From: Zygaena filipendulae
Taxonomy: Eukaryota; Arthropoda; Insecta; Lepidoptera; Zygaenidae
DNA: 64,000 nt
Direction: 5' to 3'
Assembly (NCBI GenBank): GCA_907165275.2
Contig: OU015652.1
Location: 13,779,001-13,843,000, forward strand
Below are positions 26,401 to 38,400 of this stretch, one piece after another. The notes under the pieces are model-generated. The model worked only from the letters and a program-made list of their open reading frames with translations. It was not told the DNA's origin and searched no databases. The position numbers and the translations under genes were made by a program. Within the stretch, counting starts at the first letter, position 1, and each line of letters begins with the position of its first letter.

Positions 26401-29400
26401 GTAGATAGGTAGCTACTTTAAATTTATTTAAATTGAAAGTTTCGTTCTGAATTGCATAAAAAATATGAAGGCGACTTGAAAATGTCTTCCTTCTCATAAT
26501 AAATTAAATATCTGCTTATTGGTCGATTTCATTAGATTTGATGAAAAAGTAAAACTGACACACAAAAATTTGTTTAATTATCTTAAATTCTCGAATATCG
26601 AATAGTAGATACTACATAGATAGGTATAATAACATGATTTGTAAAAAAACTTAGGTGTTTGACTTTAATACATTTTTTTTTAAGATCTCGTGATAACATA
26701 CGAACGTGGGAAAGTATTTTATATTGCTTAAAAGCAAATCTAGTTTTGTCTTATTTTTTATTTCAATATAGGTACCTATCTATTCGAGTTGGTGTAGTAT
26801 TCTAGACTACTTATTTTGTTACGTGCAATGATTTCCGTCATCATGCCCAGTCAAGCGGTACCTAACTAATATTCTATTACTAAAATCAGTGAGTATATAC
26901 CTACTAAAGGGCCACTTTTGTTTTTAAAATCATTGAAGTAATAGAAAAGAATGTCTATGATGATGTCAGATGTCAATCTGCCTCCTGCAATTCACACTGG
27001 TTAGCGATAGAGTTTCGATCGTAACCAAAACCAACGTACTTACTGTAGGATGGCAGTTTACTCACTAACTCACTAACTTAAAAATGAGTGAGCATACACA
27101 ATAATATAAACTAAACGTGAAATCACGATTGTCTATGCCTGATATCAAAATAACGCGGATCGAGGTGAAATTTGTGCGACAAACCCCCGGTCGATCTCAT
27201 CATCGAACGTTTATAATCCCGCTCTGATCCCACTTCTGAAAGATCATACTTAGCGCAGAGATCACAGCCGTAGTTCTTATCTCGTCAAATCTACCAAATC
27301 GCATCTCGCTTACCCACGCGTCTCGTATTATTACGGCCATTACGTTCAGTAGCCGAGGCGTCGTAAAACGCAGCAATAAAATTGCCTCGCATTACTTGTG
27401 AGTTTGTAACTGTATCCGAATGGCCGGCCGCCATTTTCGCTTATCTGTCATCCGCCATTATTATTTTGCGGTTCTGTTCTAGCCTTGTTTATGATTACTA
27501 TTTTTGTTTTTTCTTTACGCTGATATTATGTAACAATATATAACAAGACAGACAAAATCAACATACTTACATTTGTTTTATGTTTAAAGTTTTAATACAG
27601 AATTTTCAATAAATTGTGTATTTTTGTAATAAATAATTAATTTATGAAAACATATTATCAATCATTCTTGTTTCTCGAAATGAAATGCAATTTATCAAAA
27701 CATTCACGTGAAACCCCATATCAATTTAGTACGTGATTGAATGACAGTTCTTGGGCACCAGTCGCATGCGCGGGCGCAGCGTTGCGGTAACGCAAAGTGT
27801 TGAGATTAGTTTAGTGATGTTAAAGATTATCGATGCGAATGTAGGCCTGGTTGATAACAACTTTATTGAATGGTCCACAAACATTTAAAAATAAACTTAG
27901 TGAGTTTGCAGGAAAGTAATTTACATTTATCGTAGAATGAATAATGAATATTGTATCTGCGAGTATCTTATAGTTTTAAAAAAGACACAAGAATTACACT
28001 TGTGACTAATTCTGAGTGAAAATACAAAAAGCGTACCGAATTAAATCTCCAATTCTCGTACCTACGAAACTCGACACTCGGCGTGTCGTGTCGACAGTCC
28101 AACTAATTGATATCATGTTCCACGCTCAAATGAAGTGTTCTATTTTCAAACAGATCTTTAATCAAAATACTTACCGACACGGGTGAGATTCTCAGATTCT
28201 CTTCGAGGTTTCGGCACAGGAACCAAAGACGACCAAAGACGTCCATCATTAATTTTTGTGTAAGAAAAAATTGTTTAAAAAGTTTATTTCGTTGCGAATT
28301 ATGCTTAGGTACTGACGTTTATTGTGTGCATTAGGTAATATGTACTTACTCGAGTTAATTCTCTGGTCTCTGACAAGATTCGAGAAAGGTTTGTGTAGAG
28401 TTGATTTTTTTAATAGCACTATAATTGTAGCTACCAATCGTGCAACGATGTTTAAGTACATATGTGCAAAAGCCTCTTCTTTAAGAATTTTTTTTTTTCG
28501 TAAGTCGACGTTACCTACTTGAAAATGGCTATATTGTTCCTCTTCATTGAAACAATAATAAATCAAATAGTAATAATAATTTTTATTTTGATAAGATTAA
28601 ATTGACAATTAGTAGTAACTATTGATGCAGGATTCATTGGCTTTTCTCTAAATTCTCTAACGGCCGCACTCAGAGTCGACTTTAATGATTACTTAGTTAA
28701 GTATAGATTTTTAAAACAAAATTGCCGCAATCAGAGACGTTCAGTAAATTAATGTTAATTGGCATTTAATGAGATGTAACTTAATTAGTTAAATGCCAAT
28801 TAACATTAATTTATTAAACTTGTCTGATTGCGGCAGTTTTGTTCTAAAAATCTATACTTAGCTAAGTAACCATTAAAGTCGACTCTGAGTGAGGCGGTTA
28901 ATCAATTTAAAAATGGAATATCTAAATAATTAAATATTGACCTAATACACATAGAGTTGATAGAGCGGACTTAACGTATATTTATGTACGCATCTTTTAC
29001 CTTTTAATGTAATTATTACCTACCCAATACATTAAAATATAACGTAAGTGTCACATGTAGCATTAGAAGGGTGTAATTACTTATTGTAACAGGTAAATTA
29101 CATATTCCACGGTGTGTTCCGCTACAGCCTTCACCGGCGCGGGCGTCGAACTTGCATCCGTTTACTTGACGAGTGCTCGCTGCCATAGATAATCATCTAT
29201 AACGTTTCATATTTATTATATTTTACGCTCTTTGGTAACTTTCTTTCGGAAACCGTGCGCGCACTAAAAGTGACTTTGATATATTTTAAGAATTTATTTA
29301 CATTCCCACGTCGATGCGTGTCGATAGCGCGTCAAGTGTTTCAAGCGTTGAAACGAAGGAATTTCGTCTTTATTCCATACGCATGAAGGGTTTCCGAGAA

Positions 29401-32400
29401 ACTTCTACGCCGCCAAGTTATAGACCCATCGCTTGTCAATCAAGCCGGCTGCTGGCCGAAAACAGAAACAGTCTGCGTCTAAAAACTGTCAAAAAAGTAA
29501 ACAAAAAATATATTTCTGTCATCGAATTTTATGGAAAATGCAGCTTCCGAAGCAACGGTTACTACAAAAGAACCCTGTAATACTGCTGTTGTAAATAAAA
29601 CCATATTTGTATAACATAACACTGGAGCAGAGTTGCATGTTTTTGGTTTTAGCTAGGTTCGAATTTCAGTTATTCTCCTCCTCTTCTTTTATAAGTATAA
29701 AAATGAATCCCTATTTCCCTTGGTCACGACACCGCGTGAACGGCTGGACAAATTTAGCTAAACTTTCTGAGGACATAAAAAACCGTCACTGTAAAAATCA
29801 TTGTCCAATACAGCACCTTATAACACAACAAAATCACCATTTTTATTGACGTGAAAATAAATGACCGAACCGCCATCTTTGAATCCTGCCAAAAAACTCT
29901 AGATTTGTCTTTTTCTGAAGTCATCTACGCCAGCGTTTAGGTAATGTAAAATAGTTTGCTATAATATCTAAGTTAGTTGAGTAATTTAATTATATATCTA
30001 TAACTGTCTGTTTGGAAGTCCATTGGTAAGTTGATTTTATATAAACGGCTGTCCTTTCTGAAGACTCCAATTTTTTATTAAGTATTTTATTCAGTTAAGA
30101 AAAAAGGAAAAGTCGCCCACAGTGCCGCCGGACGTATTTCTCTAATCAACTGTGACATTTATAATAATTGTAGGGATAAAAATAACATATTTTGCGCCCA
30201 TGTGTTGCTTACCAACGGCGAAATGCGAGTTTTATAGTCGTACGGTGCGGCGTTCGCATGTGCACGAGTTGCTTTATTTTAACTCTCCGTTGACTTTTTT
30301 TGACACTGCAATCTTTTTGTAGTGAGAATTTACTAACTTAAGTTTAATTAGTGTAGGCACAATACGGTTGCTTGATGCTTCTTGTATAACTATAGACGAG
30401 CGATTTATTTATTTTTATGTCAAGCGGCATGAGGGCCTTAAAAGAAGCTTAGGAATGAATAATCATTTTCATTCAAAATTAATTAAATTTATTACCAGTA
30501 GGTACCTACTTAGGCGAAGATCCGTGATCATAGATGGTTTTAAAACATTGTCTAATTGCATGGCGAAGGCTTAACACGCCTACATGAATCTGTAACAAAA
30601 TTGCATCACGACACCTACATACTACTTGGCATCAAACAATAATTAACCTTCATATGTTGTGTAAAACCTCGAAGAGTCGATATTTTCATAGGTATAATAG
30701 AGGTTCGTTATAAAATGGCAATAAGTCAAAACGTATTTTTTTTTTTTTATGTCATAGGGGGCAAACGGGCAAGTGGTACTCCTGATGGTAAGTGATTACC
30801 GCCGCCCATAGACATCTGTAACACCAGAAGGCATGCAGGTGCGTTGCCGACCTGGAATGGGGATGGGAATTGATTATTGAATCAGAAATAATAATGGAGG
30901 GTAGCTTAATACCTTACCCTATGCCACACGTCTACATAATTCTAATTTGCCAGTGTGACATTCTTTAGTGGCATGTAGGTTGTATAATGTATATACCGGA
31001 CCGGGGTTAAAATAAATGATTGAAATTTGATTTTTTATTAATGTATTTCAGACTTCAGTTAAATGTTGCACATATTTTTCGCATTTTGATAATAGAACTA
31101 AAAAGGTTTCGTAAAACATTTTACGTGACCGTATAATGACTATTGCCACTTTTACGACTGTCGCGTATCTTTTAAGCTTTTAAACTTTTAAAAGCACAAA
31201 TTAAAAAGTAAGTTTTATTTCCGTCGCTCCGTGAGCGTGGGTGGGAGGTCTACTATTGACCGCCTAATTTTGATTCTTGTTTACATTGATTGCATTCTGT
31301 TAGCTTTTCGAATCGTTCGCTTCGCTTGTGGTATTATATCCATTAAAGATTAATGACTTTTTTCAATGTTCGTTGTCTACGCGTAATTAATGGATGCTTT
31401 AAGCCGTGCTCCCTTTAATGTTATCTGTAAAATATCGGTGGCATGGTTAACGTCAGTTCTAAACAAGTGATATTTTACAAATGGCAGAGTAACATCCTCA
31501 TTTTCTCTCTATCCTTTTGCCGTGTGCCATAGACGTTGGCGTCAGAAGGTCTTATGCGGCGTATCAGTTCGGAAACTTGCTGCGTTCTACTTCCATTATG
31601 TTTACGATACGAGTTCTATAATTGAGCGATGCGGGAGAGTTCAACACATCGCGGTCTATCTTTTTAGAATACGACACAAATAACATTCTATATTTGAAAA
31701 TTTATACACCATCGACTATGAGAGCACCTTATAGTTTCTGAACGCCTAATACGATTTCAATCTCTAACTCTGTTGCATAGAACAGATAACGGGATGTTGC
31801 GCAAGATTCGTATAAGATTTAATGCAACTTTGTTTGCCATGTGGAATATGGATGCTGAGGTGCTACAGTGATGCGGCATCCAAGCCGTTGACCACATGCA
31901 TCAATGTTTGTAAATAGAACACAGTTTACTACAAAAATACATCTAACTAACACAAAACGTATTGTGTCACATTCAACGCCTCCTTAATGCCTCAAAACCG
32001 AACGGTTGTTATAGATGGAAGGTAATGTAAAGCGAATTAGCCAGATCGTCAAGAAATTAGCCTATGTAGGAACTCACTGAACCGAGCGTCTCAGTCGGTG
32101 ACATCTCAGCGCGTAGTAAATGGTTCGAATCTTTAACCAAAGCGTTGTTTACAAACAAACTTCGCATCTGAAGCGAGTCAATTCATTCTACACGACGTAT
32201 TAAATAAAAGATAGATGGAGCGATGTAACAAATAAAGTTCGGTCAATTTCCAATGAAATTAGTGTTGTTATGTCAAAGAATCTTGTCGAGTGTATCTTGG
32301 CACACGGCATATTTGTTCATTCCATAACCCAGCTGGTTTGGGAAGTGAAAAATCACGCTTATCTCGACGCAAACACAAGGGAGCGGTGGTCCAACAGCGT

Positions 32401-35400
32401 CAGCCATCTGTTCGTTGCACCCACAGAGATAACGAAAATGTACAAACGGGATCGAGTTCATTTAGTGTAGAGCCCTTCGAGTGAGCGCACAAGACGTGTT
32501 TTGTTCAAATAAATTACGCGCGAAAAACCACACCGCTGCCATTTTGCATATTTCCGTACGATGTGTTCCATATTCGAACGCACGGTACGTACCCATCTAC
32601 CTACAGCTTACGCTCGTTTTATATTCTCTTTTTGAGTTGTAGTTTATTTTTAATCGCGTTGTCCTATTTAATCCGTTATGCCAGTGTGGCCACCGCCTCA
32701 ATCAGTCTTTGCTGAAACCTTTGTATCTGACGTTGTGTTTTCTGCTCGAGGACAGTACTCATTTTCAAAATGTTTAAATATATCCTTTCCAAATTAAAAA
32801 AGGTGTTTATGAAACAAACGACATATTGATAGATATATTTTTGTGGTAAAGATAACGTTTTAGTAAATATATACGTGTTAATTGTTCCAGATATATCCAG
32901 ATCCCGAGTCTGAGAAGGCGATAATGGGGTCTGTGGTTTATTGCATCCATCACAAAGAGGGATGCCAGTGGTCGGACGAACTTCGTAAACTCAAGGTATG
33001 CATGCGTCTATTGGAATAGTAAATATTTGTTTAGATAAGCTAAGTAGGTCTATCATAAAGGGGTCGACTGATCGATCATTTGGATCATACTTATATATAT
33101 ATATGCACTCATGTTCGACACATTTCTTCATCCTCACGGTAATATTTGAATATGACAGGGGATATACATATAATCAGTGATTTATTACGATATAGGTAAC
33201 TAAATCTCAAAAAGATTATGATATTTTTTACACAGATTTTTACAGAAATATTTTTATTTTTCAGCTAGTCATAGGTTACCTACCTATACAACGTGTTAAT
33301 GAATTAACTGAAAACTAGAAAGTAGTTTGCTCAGAATAAACTAGCGAAGCGATCGCACTATGTTTTAATATAGGTTATATTTTTTCATTTTTACTAGCCC
33401 ATGTCTAAATTATTTATAATACAATATATGGCGCGTACGCCGCCCGCGGCAAAAAAATCGAACCGGTAGGCGCGGGAGTAGCGCTTGGAATTTCGTAGAT
33501 AGGTCACCTCCAAACTAATGTTGAATAACTTTTAAAGTATACATTTTTTGGACACAAAATATATTTTAATCATATTATTGTTTATTTTTTTAAATGGGGT
33601 GTATCAGGTTTTCAGTAAATTCATTAACACGTTGTATAAACATATTTAGTCATTAGTCGTAAAAGTGCGTTAATAACAGATGTTCAATGATCTATTTTTT
33701 TCACTCCAAGTATTCTCACATAGGCACATAGGCATCTACATATTATATGTGTTTTATTGGCGACCTATTTCGCTCGTAATATTTTCGTTTTATACGCCTT
33801 CATCGACCGATCGCTCGATTTCATTGGTTTGACGTTGCTCAAACTTGTTGTTGTCATGCATGCGCAGGCGCATCTGAACACCTGCAAATACGACGCGGTC
33901 CTCTGCGGAGCGCAATGCGGCGCCATGATACCGCGCGTCCTGATGCAGGACCACCTTCGGTACACTTGCGCGAGGCGCCGAGCTATCTGCGAATATTGCG
34001 GGAAGGAGTTCTCTGGGAGTGCTCTTGAGGTGAGAAATACTTTGTTTATTTATTTATTTAACAATAGTTAATGTACACAAAGACAACATAAAAAGGATGA
34101 CATTGGTATTAATGTAATCATGTTTATGGGTTATGCTTATTCCATATAAGTGGAATTTCTTCCAGCAGACCCGCAACAGGAGAACAGATTAAAATTGTTT
34201 GATCTGGTGTGCCTCAGTTTGATATATGTATATGTATATTATATAAAAATAATAGATACTTTTTACAATTTTGACTAATTTTGAAATTAAAATAATGAAT
34301 TTACCATTAGGTAGATATTCGTTACGACATCGGTAAAAAGCAAGAATAATAATGTAATAAAATATAGATATGTATAAATATAATAAATAAATAAAATAAT
34401 AATAATCATATAAGTAAGTAATTATATTATTATGATAAAGATATTATATGCAATAATAAAAAGTAAAATGGCAGCCATTTTGATTGTATAACATATTTTA
34501 GTCATCTATACGTGCCGTAGAATAAACTAACTATTAAATCACTATTGATAATGTTGAGATGAATCAATTAGTATATATAGTTAGGTAGGTTACCTATGTA
34601 CCTATGTACGTATAGATAATAATATTCATGTCGCAGAACCCGATAAAAAATAATTTATAGAAGAGAGAAATACGCAAAAAACCTATCATAACAGGAAATA
34701 CTGTTTCTGTTGAGTCAATGTGTCAACAACACCATATACCAATTTTTATCTTGAATACCTTCACGAATTTCATTCGGATGTCAATAGGTACGTAATATAT
34801 GAGTCAGTTTTAAGGCGCTGCTTCGGTCACTAAGATGAGTTATGTTTGTATCTTTAGCTCTTTAGAATGTGTCTTAAAAACGCCATTTTTTTCAGTTGAG
34901 TTCCAATTACTCAAGAACTTTAATTTTTTTAGTATAGCAATAAGGTGTTACTGCCTTGTTGCCTAAACATCTTTTGATATTTTTTTCATTGACAGTAAGA
35001 AGTGAACTTCATATTATATTATTAGGTATCACTTTTTGGACTTTTTTCCCCCTGCCAACCAAAAAACAGCTGTTCTTTCGTTGTCAAAAAAGATTTAGGG
35101 GTAGAACCCTATGTAGCTAAGAGAAGTCTGTGTTCTATAGCAGTTTCTTAGTCTGTTATATCTTTATGTTTTATAGTTTCTAAGTATTATTATTTTTTAG
35201 TTTTATTTCGTTTGCACACCTCATCCTATGTCTCTCAGTCAATCCAATGGTTAACCGGTAGAGAATGCCGCGAAGCATTCAGTCCGCCATCTGTACCTTT
35301 AGGCCAACAAAGAATAAATAAATAGTGATAACAGTGTTAAAATCCCCTTCAGGAACACCAAGGCAACTGCGGCCACGAGCCGGTGTACTGCGAGAACAAG

Positions 35401-38400
35401 TGCGGCGCCAAGGTGCAGCGCCGGCACACGCAGCAGCACGTGCAGCAGCACTGCAGCAAGAGGCTCGTGCCGTGCAGGCATTGTGGCCAGAGGTACACAC
35501 AGGTGGGTCCACGGTCGTGCAAGACAATCACTTTTAGGCCCATAAGCCATTACTCTATTCCAGAACCAGTCACCTCTCAAGGTACTTTTTAGGCCCTTAT
35601 TTGGCGGTTAATGATACTCAAGAGCTGGTCACTTCTCATGATATTCATATTGTTGGTATCTTTCTATTTGCTGGTAAATGAAGGAGACAAAACTTAGGCT
35701 TTAATTAGTGTCAATTAATAAGGGTTCTAATATCCCTAGTAATAGGGACACAGCTGAACCAAAGAATACAGAATATACACTCCCCGCCTCCCACCATTTT
35801 CATGCCTCTTCATACCCCGCGAAAGTTTCTTGGACAATTCCGGGGAAAGTTTAACACATGTAGAATTTACATGTGACAATTATTCACTGACTTTCTTTTT
35901 CGGGAAGAAATTGTCACCGTGCATCCGTATTCCATCTCGCCATCGCTTTGCCAGTATTGTGCAAATCCAGTGATGATGATGATGTAAATGCCTGCGTACA
36001 CTATGCGACTTGACGCGGATTTGTCGCTTGCGTCGACGACGACGAGTCATTGCGACAGACGTCGTGCAGGAAGCGATACGTATAGTAGAGTATTCGAGCA
36101 AGCAAGTGTTGTTCATTTTGCACAAATAAACACATCGACATTAACGTGTCCATGTTGAGATTCTCAGTAAACACGTGCAACTTCCGTAGCGCTCAAAGCA
36201 AATCTGACGCTGCGCTGTCGCAAGACTGTCGTCTAGACGCGGCGACAAGTAACGAGCGCGCTCCGACTCCGACTAGCTTGTCGTTGCGACTCGGCTACTC
36301 TGACGCCAAGTGTGCGGTGCTTTGAATAAAATGTATGAAAATTGTGGACCGCTGCAGCCTGTCGTCGAGCTGTCGCTGTCGCGTGTCGCAAAGTGTGTGC
36401 TCGCTCTAATGGTTGCTTGTGGTGTGTCGGCAGGACACGGTGTCGGCGCATGGCGCGACGTGCGCGCGCGCGCCGGTGCCGTGCCCGCAGCGCTGCGCCG
36501 CGCTGGGCGTGCCGCGCGACGAGCTGGACGCGCACCTGCGCGACCACTGCGCCGCCGCCGGCCTCGCCTGCGCCTTCAGGGACGCCGGCTGTCGGTTCAA
36601 GGTGGATGTTTGTTTATATTTATTTATAGGTAACAAGTTATCAGTTACATACAATACATACAATGATTAGATAATAGATATAGTGCGCTAATAAAAAAAT
36701 AATGACTATAATTGTTCAATGAATTGAAATATAAATAGTAAACCGTACCGTAGTAAACTAGATATTATAATAATGCTAGGATATTATCCGATATCACATA
36801 ATGCCACCTGGTCACTTGGTACGTATATTCATAATTAAGTATACAAGTATACTAACCGCAGTTTCCAATGGTTTCACACGCGTTAATTTCGAAGTTCTTG
36901 CATAACTTCCGGGACAAAAACCTCCTTCCTTCTCCTTCTCTGTATCCCTGACAAATGATCGGTTGAACCCTCAGGGCGTGAGAACGTAAAAAACAAACAA
37001 ATACATGAACAAACGGGTCAAAACTACGAAAACATGAAAACAATCATAATCATCGTGTCATCGCTTAGTTACCTACTTTAAATCATCTTCATTACTCCCA
37101 AATGAAGTGAATTCAGTCGTTTGACCCACAGAACAGAAAATAACAGTTAGAAGGGACATCAACTTAGTTAAGTATGAAAACAGATGATAACTAAGTATCG
37201 CCGGGTGATTTTCGCACACAAAACTATTCATCACGCACTAAAAATTCATTAAAGTAAAGAAATGTATCTAATAAACGCTTTATGGTTATGTTTTTACTTA
37301 GTCATTGTTTTCAAAATTCACTGTTTTGGGAATATTGTGGTAAATACATATACTCAGGGTGGCAGTAGAAAAAGTTTTGGGCAAGTTAGAGCATTTGCTC
37401 TAACTTCCTTTGCAACGGTGCCCGGTGGCGTGCCTGCCATGTCCTCTCTAGTTAATTTATTTGCTCTGTGATTTGACCCGCAACCTCCGGCTGGCAGGGC
37501 CCCCGGCCGGCGCTGGACCGGCACACGGAGGACAGCTGCCAGCAGCACCTGGCGCTGGTGTCGGCGCTGGCGGCGCGGCAGGCGCGCCAGCTGGACGCGC
37601 TGCGCGCCGCCGTGGCGCGGCTCGCCGTCAACCAGACGGGCGTGCTCGTGTGGCGCATCGCCGACTGGGCCGCCAAGATGGCGGAGGCGAAGTGCAAAGA
37701 TGGCGTCGAGCTCATCTCGCCCGCGTTCTACACCAGCCAGTACGGGTACAAGCTTCAGGTGAGTTTCTTATCTATTTACTAGCTGTCCCGCGCGGTTTCA
37801 CCCGCGACAATTTCGAAGTTCCCGCGGAATTGTTCGATACAAACTTTGCAACCCCTTTTCATTTTTGAAAATTCAACCCCTAAGGGTTGAATTTTCAAAA
37901 ATCCTTTCTTATCGGATGCCTACGTCATATATATACACACCCTCCAAGTTTTAGGTCTCTACGATCAGCGGTTTAGGCTGTGCGTTGATCCATCAGTCAT
38001 TCAGGACAAAGGATTTTATATACATATATATAGATAGATTACCCCTTGGCCACAGTCTCGGCGGCGGCGGTGGCGGCAAAAACAAATGGTAGACAACATA
38101 CGAAGTAGGCCACAGCTATCAGCGGCGCGAACTGTGGCCAACTTCTTATGTTGTCTACCATTTGTTTTTGCCGCTGCCGCCGCCGCCGAAAGCGCCGCCG
38201 AGTCTGTGCCGCCGGTCTTAGGTACATGTACCTACAACTATCAACTGAAGATATCTGGGGGCACGGCAGTGCCCCCGCCAAGTCGAGCAACAAAAGCGGC
38301 ACGGCCGTACTATCCTTTTCTCGAAGCAATTCAGGCCATTTTCGACCCCCTATAACTTCGTTGTGGATAAAACTAGAAGCCTGAATTTTTAGTAAACAAG

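Larger units (their letters stand above)
8437..32890 (+). other. Traf4 intron 1 (24.5 kb, phase 0)
   Basis: The donor is GTAAGT and the acceptor is TTGTTCCAG. No conserved protein-coding exon was recognised inside. It holds Helitron-like units, CRE-containing MITEs (11494-11816, 14797-15128, 19521-19725), another MITE (13005-13239), a 1.46-kb element (20291-21754), an inverted-repeat element (23845-24020), SINE fragments and a foldback MITE (28661-28897). GC-richer, apparently unique patches lie near 18590-18690, 23090-23170, 25890-26110, 27340-27450 and 29110-29180. These are candidates for enhancers or alternative first exons. The rest is AT-rich sequence in which I see no further structure. 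Confidence 0.75.

Noticed and set aside
36233..36670. Several overlapping frames on both strands near exon 5
   Set aside because: They are by-products of high GC content; only the frame with the Cys-His zinc-finger spacing is real.
37461..37868. 135-codon + strand frame over exon 6
   Set aside because: It is a frame shift of the GC-rich exon and runs through the real donor into a Helitron-like repeat.
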